From: Pseudomonas trivialis
GTDB lineage: Bacteria; Pseudomonadota; Gammaproteobacteria; Pseudomonadales; Pseudomonadaceae
Length of the DNA: 64,000 nucleotides
Reading direction: 5' to 3'
NCBI RefSeq assembly: GCF_001439805.1
Contig: NZ_JYLK01000005.1
Coordinates: forward strand, 124,001 to 188,000
A program made the position numbers and the translations under genes. Shown one piece after another: positions 55,705 through 64,000 of this stretch. The notes under the pieces are model-generated. The model did not search any database and had not been told where the DNA came from. It was given only the letters and a program-made list of their open reading frames with translations. Numbering within the stretch: the stretch's first letter is position 1; each line of letters starts with the position of its first letter.

Positions 55705-58092
55705 ATGAAACGTCTGCTGCTAACTGCGGTTCTCACCGTATTGATGATCGCCGAAGTTCACGCCGAGTCCTTCACTATCTCCGATATTCGCGTCAACGGC
55801 CTCCAGCGGGTTTCCGCGGGTAGCGTCTTTGGTGCCTTGCCGTTGAACGTCGGGGAACAGGCGGATGATCGTCGCCTGGTGGAATCCACTCGTGCGCTGT
55901 TCAAAACCGGTTTCTTTCAAGACATCCAACTGGGTCGCGAAGGTAACGTCCTGGTCATCACCGTCGTCGAGCGACCTTCCGTCGCCAGTATCGAGATCGA
56001 AGGCAACAAGGCGATCTCCACTGAAGACCTGATGAAGGGCCTCAAGCAATCGGGCCTGGCCGAGGGCGAAATCTTCCAGCGTGCGACGCTTGAAGGTGTG
56101 CGTAACGAGCTGCAACGTCAGTACGTTGCCCAGGGTCGTTACTCGGCCACCGTCGAGACCGAAGTGGTGCCGCAGCCGCGTAACCGTGTCGGCCTCAAGG
56201 TCAACATCAACGAAGGCACCGTGGCCGCCATTCAGCACATCAACGTGGTGGGCAACACCAAGTTTGATGATGACGAGCTGGTCGGCCTGTTCGAGCTCAA
56301 GACCACCAACTGGCTGTCGTTCTTCAAGAACGATGACAAGTACGCCCGTGAAAAACTCTCCGGTGACCTGGAGCGTCTGCGTTCCTTCTACCTGGACCGT
56401 GGCTATATCAACATGGATATCGCCTCGACTCAGGTGTCCATCACCCCGGACAAGAAACATGTGTACATCACCGTCAACGTCAATGAAGGTGAGAAGTACA
56501 AGGTTCGTGACGTCAAGCTGAGCGGCGACCTTAAAGTCCCTGAAGATCAGGTCAAGTCCCTGTTGCTGGTGCAGAAAGACCAGGTGTTCTCGCGCAAGCT
56601 GATGACCACCACGTCCGAACTGATCACCCGTCGCCTGGGCAACGAAGGCTATACCTTCGCCAACGTCAACGGCGTGCCGACCCCCCATGACGAAGATCAC
56701 ACCGTGGACATCACCTTCGTGGTCGATCCCGGCAAGCGTGCCTACGTCAACCGCATCAACTTCCGTGGCAACACCAAGTCCGCCGACGAAGTGCTGCGCC
56801 GTGAGATGCGCCAGATGGAAGGTGGCTGGGCGTCGACCTACCTCATCGACCAGTCCAAGACCCGTCTTGAGCGCCTGGGCTTCTTCAAGGAAGTCAACGT
56901 CGAGACTCCGGCCGTACCGGGTGTTGATGACCAGGTTGACGTGAACTACGCCGTCGAGGAACAGGCTTCGGGTTCGATCACCGCCAGCGTCGGCTTTGCA
57001 CAGAGTGCCGGCCTGATCCTTGGTGGCTCGATCACCCAGAACAACTTCCTCGGTACCGGTAACCGTGTCTCCATCGGCCTGACCCGAAGTGAATACCAGA
57101 GCCGCTATAACTTTGGTTATACCGACCCCTACTGGACGGCTGACGGTGTGAGCCTGGGCTATAACGCCTTCTACCGCACCACCGACTACAAAGACCTCGA
57201 TGTCGACGTGGCAAGCTATGCGATCGACAGCCTGGGTGCCGGCGTCAACATCGGTTATCCGATCAGTGAGACTTCGCGTCTGACCTTCGGCCTCACCGCG
57301 CAGCAGGATGAGATCAAGACCGGTGTGTTCACTGTGGACGAGATCTTTGACTTCACCCGTCGTGAAGGCGACAAGTTCGTGAACTTCAAGGCGTCTGCCG
57401 GCTGGTCCGAATCGACCCTGAACAAAGGTGTGCTGGCAACCCGTGGCCATTCCCAGAGCCTGACTGCGGAAGTCACCACGCCGGGCAGCGACTTGTCGTT
57501 CTTCAAGCTCGATTACCGCGGTCAGTTGTTCCAGCCGTTGACCGATAACTACACTCTGCGCCTGCACACCGAGCTGGGCTATGGCGACGGTTACGGTTCG
57601 ACCAATGGTCTGCCGTTCTATGAGAACTATTACGCGGGTGGTTTCAACTCGGTACGTGGCTTCAAGGACAGCACGCTGGGTCCTCGTGGTACGCCGAGCC
57701 GTGGTTTTGCAAGGACCGGGAACGTCGGGACTCAACCGGATTCGGACAACGACCCACTGCCGTTCGGTGGTAACGTGCTGATCCAGGGTGGCGCGGAAGT
57801 CCTGTTCCCACTGCCGTTCGTGAAAGACCAGCGGTCGTTGCGCACGTCGGTTTTCTGGGACGTGGGTAACGTGTTCGACTCCAAGTGCGATCAGATCACC
57901 AACCCGAGTGGCTTGAAGTCCAACACTCAGTGCAACGACGTGAGCCTCAGCAATCTGGCGAGCTCCGTGGGTGTGGGTGTGACCTGGGTGACTGCGCTTG
58001 GCCCTTTGAGCTTTGCTCTGGCCATGCCGATCAAGAAACCGGATAACGCTGAAACCCAGATTTTCCAATTCTCCCTCGGCCAGACGTTCTAA
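55705..58092 (+). CDS. bamA: BamA outer-membrane assembly factor
   Basis: BamA is the core of the BAM complex that folds and inserts beta-barrel proteins. ATG 55705, behind AAGGA, begins a signal peptide cut before ESFTISDIRV. Five POTRA domains (about 20-420) lead to a 16-strand barrel; loop 6 has the VRGF motif (NSVRGFKDSTLG). 795 aa is the normal length. It heads the bamA-skp-lpxD set. Confidence 0.97.
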   Translation: MKRLLLTAVLTVLMIAEVHAESFTISDIRVNGLQRVSAGSVFGALPLNVGEQADDRRLVESTRALFKTGFFQDIQLGREGNVLVITVVERPSVASIEIEGNKAISTEDLMKGLKQSGLAEGEIFQRATLEGVRNELQRQYVAQGRYSATVETEVVPQPRNRVGLKVNINEGTVAAIQHINVVGNTKFDDDELVGLFELKTTNWLSFFKNDDKYAREKLSGDLERLRSFYLDRGYINMDIASTQVSITPDKKHVYITVNVNEGEKYKVRDVKLSGDLKVPEDQVKSLLLVQKDQVFSRKLMTTTSELITRRLGNEGYTFANVNGVPTPHDEDHTVDITFVVDPGKRAYVNRINFRGNTKSADEVLRREMRQMEGGWASTYLIDQSKTRLERLGFFKEVNVETPAVPGVDDQVDVNYAVEEQASGSITASVGFAQSAGLILGGSITQNNFLGTGNRVSIGLTRSEYQSRYNFGYTDPYWTADGVSLGYNAFYRTTDYKDLDVDVASYAIDSLGAGVNIGYPISETSRLTFGLTAQQDEIKTGVFTVDEIFDFTRREGDKFVNFKASAGWSESTLNKGVLATRGHSQSLTAEVTTPGSDLSFFKLDYRGQLFQPLTDNYTLRLHTELGYGDGYGSTNGLPFYENYYAGGFNSVRGFKDSTLGPRGTPSRGFARTGNVGTQPDSDNDPLPFGGNVLIQGGAEVLFPLPFVKDQRSLRTSVFWDVGNVFDSKCDQITNPSGLKSNTQCNDVSLSNLASSVGVGVTWVTALGPLSFALAMPIKKPDNAETQIFQFSLGQTF

Positions 58093-58137
58093 GCGTCTGA
58101 CCCAAGATAACGACAACGGATTCTGTAGGAGTACATC

Positions 58138-58641
58138 GTGCGTAAGTTGACTCAATTGGTCCTGCTGGCCACCGTGCTGGTAACCACCCCGGCCTTCGCC
58201 GAAATGAAAATCGCCGTGCTGAACTATCAGATGGCGTTGCTCGAATCCGATGCGGCCAAGCGTTACGCCGTGGATGCCGAGAAAAAATTCGGTCCGCAAC
58301 TGACCAAGCTCAAGACTCTGGAAAGCAGCGCCAAGGGCATCCAGGACCGCCTGGTTGCCGGTGGCGACAAGATGCAGCAGGGCGAGCGCGAGCGCCTGGA
58401 GCTTGAATTCAAGCAAAAGGCCCGTGACTATCAGTTCCAGTCCAAGGAGCTGAACGAAGCCAAGGCTGTTGCCGACCGTGAAATGCTCAAGCAGCTCAAG
58501 CCCAAACTCGACAGCGCTGTGGAAGAGGTCATCAAGAAAGGTGCCTTTGACCTGGTGTTCGAGCGCGGCGCCGTGATTGACGTCAAGCCTCAATACGACA
58601 TCACCCGTCAGGTGATCGAGCGCATGAACCAGCTGAAGTAA
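58138..58641 (+). CDS. skp: Skp/OmpH periplasmic chaperone
   Basis: Skp carries unfolded outer-membrane proteins to BamA. The start is GTG 58138 with AGGAG upstream. The 167-aa protein has a signal peptide ending TTPAFA and long helical arms (about 45-140, rich in Lys, Glu, Leu) that form the trimeric jellyfish cavity. It lies three bases before lpxD. Confidence 0.93.
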   Translation: MRKLTQLVLLATVLVTTPAFAEMKIAVLNYQMALLESDAAKRYAVDAEKKFGPQLTKLKTLESSAKGIQDRLVAGGDKMQQGERERLELEFKQKARDYQFQSKELNEAKAVADREMLKQLKPKLDSAVEEVIKKGAFDLVFERGAVIDVKPQYDITRQVIERMNQLK

Positions 58642-58644
58642 GCC

Positions 58645-59700
58645 ATGACCGCGACTATCAGGCTCGGCGAGTTGGCCGAGTTCCTGGGCGCCACCTTGTG
58701 TGGCTCCCCGGAGAAGGAAATCACTGGGCTAGCCACCTTGCAGGAGGCTGGCCCAGCTCAGTTGAGCTTCCTCGCAAATCCCCAATACCGTAAATACCTG
58801 GTCGACTGTCAGGCCGCAGCCGTGTTGCTGAAGGCCGCAGACGCCGAGGGTTACGTCGGGGATGCGCTGGTGGTAGCCGACCCGTACCTGTCGTACGCCA
58901 AAGCCTCGCACCTGTTCGATCCAAAACCCAGGGCAGCCGGTGGCATTCATCCGTCGGCGGTGATCGCCGAGGATGCCCAGGTTGATCCTGCGGCCAGTGT
59001 CGGCGCCTTTGCCGTGATCGAGAGCGGTGCGCGTATTGGCCCGGGCGTTACCGTTGGCGCGCATTGCTTTATCGGTGCCCGCTGTGAAATCGGTGCCGGT
59101 GGTTGGCTGGCTCCCCGTGTGACCCTGTACCACGATGTACGTATCGGACAGCGTGTGGTGATCCAGTCGGGCGCCGTAATCGGTGGCGAAGGCTTCGGTT
59201 TTGCCAACGCCAAGGGCGTCTGGCACAAGATCGCCCAGGTTGGCGGCGTATTGATCGGCGACGACGTGGAAATCGGCGTCAATACCGCGGTGGATCGCGG
59301 CGCCTTGGCCGATACCGTGATCGGTAATGGCGTGAAGCTCGACAACCAGATTCAGATTGCCCACAACGTGCAGATTGGCGATCACACCGCCATGGCGGCA
59401 TGCGTGGGTATTTCCGGCAGCACCAAAATCGGCAAGCATTGCATGCTCGCCGGTGGTGTTGGGCTGGTGGGGCATATCGATATCTGTGACAACGTGTTCA
59501 TTACCGGCATGACCATGGTGACCCACTCGATTACCGAGCCGGGTGCCTATTCTTCCGGTACCGCCATGCAGCCCGCAGCTGAATGGCGCAAAAGTGCAGC
59601 ACGCTTGAGGCAGCTCGACGACATGGCTCGACGTCTCAAACAGCTGGAAAAGCGTGTTGGGGACGTGACCCCTGACGGTAATGCTTCATCACAAGGCTGA
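58645..59700 (+). CDS. lpxD: LpxD, UDP-3-O-(3-hydroxyacyl)glucosamine N-acyltransferase
   Basis: LpxD adds the second 3-hydroxyacyl chain in lipid A synthesis. The 351-aa protein has an N-terminal uridine-binding domain (about 1-100), a left-handed beta-helix of hexapeptide repeats (about 103-300; catalytic His in [16 protein letters not shown]) and a helical tail. It is followed by a 110-base gap in which I see nothing notable. Confidence 0.96.
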   Translation: MTATIRLGELAEFLGATLCGSPEKEITGLATLQEAGPAQLSFLANPQYRKYLVDCQAAAVLLKAADAEGYVGDALVVADPYLSYAKASHLFDPKPRAAGGIHPSAVIAEDAQVDPAASVGAFAVIESGARIGPGVTVGAHCFIGARCEIGAGGWLAPRVTLYHDVRIGQRVVIQSGAVIGGEGFGFANAKGVWHKIAQVGGVLIGDDVEIGVNTAVDRGALADTVIGNGVKLDNQIQIAHNVQIGDHTAMAACVGISGSTKIGKHCMLAGGVGLVGHIDICDNVFITGMTMVTHSITEPGAYSSGTAMQPAAEWRKSAARLRQLDDMARRLKQLEKRVGDVTPDGNASSQG

Positions 59701-59810
59701 TACCATTTCCATATCAAGTGTGCACAGCCGCTAGACTGCCTCCTTGATTTGCCAGAGGGGCGTGCCTTTAGTCCGCCCGCCCCCAATTTTATTACAGGCT
59801 TCCCCACGAA

Positions 59811-60251
59811 ATGATGGACATCAACGAGATTCGCGAATACCTGCCTCACCGTTACCCGTTCCTGCTGGTGGACCGCGTAGTGGACCTGAACATTGAGGAA
59901 AAGCGCATTCGTGCCTACAAGAATGTCAGCATCAACGAGCCGTTCTTCAACGGTCACTTTCCTGCGCATCCCATCATGCCAGGCGTGTTGATCATCGAAG
60001 CAATGGCCCAGGCTGCCGGTATTCTTGGTTTCAAAATGCTCGACCTCAAGCCTGCCGACGGCACGCTGTACTATTTCGTGGGTTCCGACAAGCTGCGTTT
60101 TCGCAACCCGGTTACCCCGGGTGACCAGTTGATCCTGGAAGCCAGGTTCATCAGTTGCAAGCGCCAGATCTGGAAGTTCGAGTGCCAGGCTTCGGTGGAT
60201 GGCAAGGCGGTGTGCTCCGCCGAAATCATCTGTGCGGAACGCAAACTATGA
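59811..60251 (+). CDS. fabZ: FabZ, 3-hydroxyacyl-ACP dehydratase
   Basis: FabZ dehydrates 3-hydroxyacyl-ACP in fatty-acid synthesis and competes with LpxA for 3-hydroxyacyl-ACP. The 146-aa hot-dog protein has [13 protein letters not shown], the catalytic His in [21 protein letters not shown] with its Glu, and [19 protein letters not shown] 59811 and 59814 are both possible. The stop overlaps lpxA by four bases. Confidence 0.96.
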   Translation: MMDINEIREYLPHRYPFLLVDRVVDLNIEEKRIRAYKNVSINEPFFNGHFPAHPIMPGVLIIEAMAQAAGILGFKMLDLKPADGTLYYFVGSDKLRFRNPVTPGDQLILEARFISCKRQIWKFECQASVDGKAVCSAEIICAERKL

Positions 60252-61024
60252 GTTTGATTGACCCTCGCGCAATCATCGATCCGTCGGCCGTTCTGGCCGC
60301 AGGCGTAGAGGTTGGCCCCTGGTCGATCGTCGGCGCAGGTGTGGAAATCGGCGAGGGTACTGTCATCGGGCCGCACGTGATCCTCAAGGGTCCGACCCGT
60401 ATTGGCAAACACAATCGCATCTACCAGTTTTCGTCGGTAGGTGAAGACACCCCGGACATGAAGTACAAGGGTGAGGAAACACGCTTGGTAATCGGTGATC
60501 ACAACATCATTCGTGAAGGCGTGACCATTCACCGTGGCACCGTGCAGGACCGTGCCGAAACCACGCTGGGTGATCACAACCTGGTGATGGCCTACGCGCA
60601 CATCGGGCACGACAGCGTCATCGGCAACCATTGCATCCTGGTCAATAACACCGCGTTGGCCGGCCATGTGCATGTTGACGATTGGGCGATCCTGTCCGGC
60701 TTCACGCTGGTGCATCAGTACTGCCATATCGGCGCCCACAGCTTTTCCGGCATGGGCACCGCCATCGGCAAGGATGTACCGGCATTTGTCACGGTCTTCG
60801 GCAACCCGGCCGAAGCCCGCAGCATGAATTTTGAAGGTATGCGTCGCCGTGGTTTCAGCGAAGACGCCATCCATGCCCTGCGCCGTGCCTACAAGACGGT
60901 CTACCGCCAGGGCCTGACGGTAGAGCAGGCGCTGACTGAACTGACCGAGCCGGCAACGCTGTTCCCGGAAGTCGCGGTGTTCCGTGACTCGATCCAGGCG
61001 TCGACTCGCGGCATCACCCGCTGA
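60248..61024 (+). CDS. lpxA: LpxA, UDP-GlcNAc O-acyltransferase
   Basis: LpxA adds the first 3-hydroxyacyl chain to UDP-GlcNAc, starting lipid A. ATG 60248 ([16 protein letters not shown]) gives 258 aa; the longer frame inside fabZ is not the protein. The beta-helix hexapeptides include the catalytic His in [14 protein letters not shown], followed by a helical C-terminal domain. It is coupled to fabZ by ATGA. Confidence 0.96.
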   Translation: MSLIDPRAIIDPSAVLAAGVEVGPWSIVGAGVEIGEGTVIGPHVILKGPTRIGKHNRIYQFSSVGEDTPDMKYKGEETRLVIGDHNIIREGVTIHRGTVQDRAETTLGDHNLVMAYAHIGHDSVIGNHCILVNNTALAGHVHVDDWAILSGFTLVHQYCHIGAHSFSGMGTAIGKDVPAFVTVFGNPAEARSMNFEGMRRRGFSEDAIHALRRAYKTVYRQGLTVEQALTELTEPATLFPEVAVFRDSIQASTRGITR

Positions 61025-61026
61025 TC

Positions 61027-62166
61027 ATGGCCACTGTGCGTATTGCGTTGGTGGCCGGAGAAGCTTCCGGCGATATTCTGGGCGCAGGCCTGATGCGGGC
61101 TCTCAAGGCGCGCCACCCCGCAGTCGAATTCATCGGTGTGGGTGGGCCTCTCATGCAGGCCGAGGGACTCGCGTCCTACTTCCCCATGGAGCGCTTGTCG
61201 GTCATGGGGCTGGTGGAAGTGTTGGGCCGTCTGCGTGAGTTGCTGGCACGGCGCAAGCTGCTGATTCAGACCCTGATCGAAGAAAAGCCCGACGTCTTTA
61301 TCGGCATCGACGCGCCGGATTTCACCCTTAATATCGAACTCAAGCTGCGTCAGGCCGGGATCAAGACCGTGCATTACGTCAGCCCGTCCGTATGGGCGTG
61401 GCGGCAGAAGCGCGTGCTGAAAATCCGCGAAGGCTGCGACCTGATGCTCACCCTGCTGCCCTTCGAGGCCAGGTTTTACGAAGAGCAGGGCGTGCCGGTA
61501 CGGTTTGTCGGTCATACCCTGGCCGATGCAATTCCCTTGCAGGCTGACCGCGCTGCGGCGCGTGCCGAGCTGGGATTGCCTGATGGCCCGTTGGTTGCGC
61601 TGATGCCGGGCAGCCGCGGTGGCGAAGTCGGGCGCCTGGGCGCATTGTTTTTTGACGCCGCCGAGCGCCTGCTGGCCATGAAGCCGGGTATTCGCTTCGT
61701 GCTGCCCTGCGCCAGCCCGCAACGTCGTGTGCAGATCGAGACACTGCTCGACGGGCGCAACCTGCCGCTGACCTTGCTCGATGGCCAGTCGCACCTGGCC
61801 CTGGCTGCCTGCGACGCGGTGCTCATCGCCTCGGGCACCGCGACGCTGGAGGCCTTGCTGTACAAGCGCCCGATGGTCGTGGCCTATCGCCTGGCGCCGC
61901 TGACGTTCTGGATTCTCAAGCGCATGGTCAAGAGCCCCTACATCTCCCTGCCTAACCTGCTGGCCCAGCGCCTGCTGGTGCCGGAGCTGTTGCAGGACGA
62001 CGCAACGCCTGCGGCCCTCGCGCAAACTCTACTCCCCCTGATTGATGGCGGCGAAGAGCAAACCCGTGGTTTCGACGACATTCACCGCACCCTGCGCCGG
62101 GATGCCTCGAACCAGGCGGCCGATGCCGTGCTGAACCTGATCGGTCTTACACAGGAGGCCTTATGA
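61027..62166 (+). CDS. lpxB: LpxB, lipid A disaccharide synthase
   Basis: LpxB joins lipid X and UDP-diacyl-GlcN into the lipid A disaccharide. The 379-aa GT19 enzyme has [50 protein letters not shown] and the C-terminal [13 protein letters not shown]. Two bases separate it from lpxA and it overlaps rnhB by four. Confidence 0.96.
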   Translation: MATVRIALVAGEASGDILGAGLMRALKARHPAVEFIGVGGPLMQAEGLASYFPMERLSVMGLVEVLGRLRELLARRKLLIQTLIEEKPDVFIGIDAPDFTLNIELKLRQAGIKTVHYVSPSVWAWRQKRVLKIREGCDLMLTLLPFEARFYEEQGVPVRFVGHTLADAIPLQADRAAARAELGLPDGPLVALMPGSRGGEVGRLGALFFDAAERLLAMKPGIRFVLPCASPQRRVQIETLLDGRNLPLTLLDGQSHLALAACDAVLIASGTATLEALLYKRPMVVAYRLAPLTFWILKRMVKSPYISLPNLLAQRLLVPELLQDDATPAALAQTLLPLIDGGEEQTRGFDDIHRTLRRDASNQAADAVLNLIGLTQEAL

Positions 62167-62795
62167 GCAAGCAAATGGGCCTGGATTTCAGCCTGGTTGC
62201 GCACGCCGACGAGCTGGTGGCCGGTGTCGACGAAGTAGGACGCGGCCCGCTGTGTGGCGCAGTCGTGACGGCCGCCGTGATTCTCGACCCGAACCGACCG
62301 ATCCTGGGCCTGAATGACTCGAAAAAACTCACCGAAGCACGCCGTGAAAAACTCTACGACGAGATCTGTGAAAAGGCGCTGAGCTGGCATATCGCCCGCG
62401 CCGAGGTCGAAGAAATCGACAGGTTGAACATTCTGCACGCCACCATGCTTGCCATGCAGCGCGCGGTGGAAGGCCTGCATATCACGCCGAAAATGGCGAT
62501 GATCGACGGCAACCGCTGCCCCAGGCTGACGATGCCATCCGAAGCGGTGGTCAAGGGCGACAGCAAGGTCCCGGCGATTGCGGCGGCCTCGATCCTGGCC
62601 AAGGTCAGCCGTGATCGCGAGATGGCTGCGTTCGAGTTGATCTATCCCGGCTATGGCATGGGGGGTAATAAGGGCTACCCGACTCCCGTTCATCTGGAAG
62701 CGCTGGCCCGTCTGGGGCCCACTCCGATCCATCGACGCTCGTTCGCCCCGGTACGACAGGCCTATGAGCTGCGCGCGAGCCTGATCGAGGTTTAG
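62163..62795 (+). CDS. rnhB: Ribonuclease HII
   Basis: RNase HII removes ribonucleotides and RNA primers from DNA. The 210-aa enzyme has the DE of [16 protein letters not shown], an Asp in MIDGNRCP, and a further catalytic aspartate region [12 protein letters not shown]. It is coupled to lpxB by ATGA overlap. Confidence 0.96.
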   Translation: MSKQMGLDFSLVAHADELVAGVDEVGRGPLCGAVVTAAVILDPNRPILGLNDSKKLTEARREKLYDEICEKALSWHIARAEVEEIDRLNILHATMLAMQRAVEGLHITPKMAMIDGNRCPRLTMPSEAVVKGDSKVPAIAAASILAKVSRDREMAAFELIYPGYGMGGNKGYPTPVHLEALARLGPTPIHRRSFAPVRQAYELRASLIEV

Positions 62796-62817
62796 TCCCA
62801 AAGCTGATGTTTTTGCC

Positions 62818-62845
62818 AAGGCCCGGTACAATCCCGGGCCTTGTT
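62818..62845 (+). terminator. Hairpin between rnhB and dnaE
   Basis: AAGGCCCGG and CCGGGCCTT form a 9-bp stem around a 7-base loop (TACAATC), followed by GTTGTTT, before dnaE. Confidence 0.65.
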
Positions 62846-62870
62846 GTTTCCATGTTTGGACAGGATCACT

Positions 62871-64000
62871 ATGCCGGCTTCATTCGTTCACCTGCGCCTG
62901 CACACTGAATACTCGCTGGTCGACGGCCTGGTACGCATCAAGCCGCTGGTCAAGACGCTGGTGGGCATGAACATGCCCGCAGTAGCGGTTACCGATCAGA
63001 ACAACATGTGTTCCCTGGTCAAGTTCTACAAGAACGCCATGGGCGCCGGGATCAAGCCGATCTGTGGCGTCGACCTGTGGCTGTCCAACAAGGACCCGGA
63101 TAACCCGCTGAGCCGCATCAGCCTGCTGGCGATGAACGGCGTGGGTTATCGCAACCTCACCGAACTGATTTCCCGTGGTTTTATCGACGGCCAGCGCAAC
63201 GGCTCGATCATCATCGAGCGCGAATGGGTGGCGCAGGCCAGCGAGGGCGTGATCATGCTCTCGGCGGCCAAAGAGGGTGAGATCGGCATCGCGCTGCTGG
63301 GCGGCAATCCCCAGGAAGCCGAAGTGCTGGCGCGCGAATGGATGCAGGTTTTTCCTGATCGCTTCTACCTGGAAGTGCAGCGCACCAACCGCCCCAACGA
63401 TGAAGAACACCTGCACGCCGCCGTGGCCCTGGCCGACAAGCTGGGCGCGCCGCTGGTGGCGACCAACGATGTGCGTTTTATCAAGAAGGAAGATTTCGAA
63501 GCCCACGAAACCCGCGTGTGCATCGGTGAAGGCCGCGCCCTTGACGACCCGCGCCGCTCGAAAAACTACAGTGAAGAGCAATACCTCAAAAGCGCCGATG
63601 AGATGGCCGAGCTGTTCAGCGACCTCCCCGAGGCCCTGGAAAACTCCGTCGAGATCGCCAAGCGCTGCAATATCGAAGTGAAGCTGGGCAAGCACTTCCT
63701 GCCCAACTTCCCGATTCCCGATGGCATGACCATCGATGAGTATTTCCGCAAGGTGTCGTTCGATGGCCTGGAAGAGCGCCTTAGCGTGCTGCTGCCCAGG
63801 GACACCACCGAAGACTACGAGGCCAAGCGTCAGGTCTATGTGGATCGGCTGAATTTCGAGCTGGATATCATCATCCAGATGGGGTTCCCCGGTTACTTCC
63901 TGATCGTAATGGACTTTATCCAGTGGGCCAAAAGCAACGGCGTGCCGGTAGGCCCGGGCCGGGGCTCGGGTGCCGGTTCGCTGGTGGCTTATGTGCAGAA
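62871..64000 (+). CDS. dnaE: DNA polymerase III alpha subunit (N-terminal part)
   Basis: DnaE is the replicative polymerase subunit. The ORF starts at ATG 62871 and runs off the window after 376 codons. The N-terminal PHP domain is visible ([38 protein letters not shown]), and the last part reaches [16 protein letters not shown], the start of the catalytic palm with its GRGSG motif. It follows rnhB as in P. aeruginosa. Confidence 0.96.
   Translation, partial: MPASFVHLRLHTEYSLVDGLVRIKPLVKTLVGMNMPAVAVTDQNNMCSLVKFYKNAMGAGIKPICGVDLWLSNKDPDNPLSRISLLAMNGVGYRNLTELISRGFIDGQRNGSIIIEREWVAQASEGVIMLSAAKEGEIGIALLGGNPQEAEVLAREWMQVFPDRFYLEVQRTNRPNDEEHLHAAVALADKLGAPLVATNDVRFIKKEDFEAHETRVCIGEGRALDDPRRSKNYSEEQYLKSADEMAELFSDLPEALENSVEIAKRCNIEVKLGKHFLPNFPIPDGMTIDEYFRKVSFDGLEERLSVLLPRDTTEDYEAKRQVYVDRLNFELDIIIQMGFPGYFLIVMDFIQWAKSNGVPVGPGRGSGAGSLVAYVQ

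Noticed and set aside
55720..58593. A 957-codon open frame antisense to bamA and skp
   Set aside because: It spans two well-supported genes and an intergenic gap; the open frame comes from strong third-position GC bias.

Overview
The window is chromosomal DNA of a fluorescent Pseudomonas, most likely of the P. fluorescens group. The evidence is high GC, Pseudomonas-specific genes (a complete wspF-wspR pair, a mexJK-like pump, lptF, an ndvB-type GH17/GT2 enzyme), and many REP/REPIN palindromes built on a 'GTGGGAGGGGGCTTGCTCC' core, which I know from this group. As I remember P. aeruginosa PAO1, gene order follows the wspE-to-dnaE stretch (about PA3704 down to PA3640). One block (cold-shock gene, small ORF, rlmA, dapE, ndvB; about PA1159-PA1163) comes from elsewhere.

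Layout. 1-3137: end of the Wsp surface-sensing operon (wspE fragment, wspF, wspR), which makes c-di-GMP. 3345-6039: prfB with its programmed +1 frameshift, then lysS. 6138-9474: TetR regulator, an ORF with a doubtful N-terminus, a DUF1704 metallopeptidase-like protein and a lipoprotein hydrolase. 9569-10385: two small genes, each with its own hrp box and terminator. 10402-16788: lptF and a DUF4398 lipoprotein, ppc, adk, tsaB. 17154-21369: small conserved genes, DUF72, PEP mutase family, extensin-like, rsmJ. 21359-26275: TetR and an RND pump. 26281-26683: a third hrp-box gene. 26699-29930: DUF4197 and plsB. 30114-35598: the translocated block. 35816-42061: tcdA, csdE, csdA, dapD, an ArsC/YffB protein, a Na+/H+ antiporter. 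42071-42871: an astacin-like protease behind an hrp-like box. 42922-64000: dapC, glnD, map, then the envelope and translation run rpsB-tsf-pyrH-frr-uppS-cdsA-dxr-rseP-bamA-skp-lpxD-fabZ-lpxA-lpxB-rnhB-dnaE, with dnaE cut by the window edge.

Main discovery. Four small transcription units look like members of an HrpL-type (ECF sigma, type III secretion) regulon scattered among housekeeping genes. Three have perfect GGAACC-N15-CCACNNA boxes: a Gly/Gln-rich harpin-like protein at 9656, a 67-aa coiled-coil protein at 10170, and a 73-aa Met-rich then Asn/Ser-rich protein at 26393. The fourth is an astacin-type zinc protease at 42071-42814. It has no signal peptide, its N-terminus fits a type III secretion signal, and it lies behind GGAACC-N16-CCACTAC. 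No secretion apparatus and no hrpL/rspL is in the window, so the model predicts both elsewhere in the genome.

How the genes work together. The last third builds the envelope: lipid precursors (cdsA, fabZ, plsB), undecaprenyl-PP (dxr, uppS), lipid A (lpxD/A/B) and outer-membrane assembly (bamA, skp, rseP). dapC, dapD and dapE supply three steps of the succinylase route to diaminopimelate. No tRNA, rRNA, CRISPR array, prophage or IS transposase was seen.
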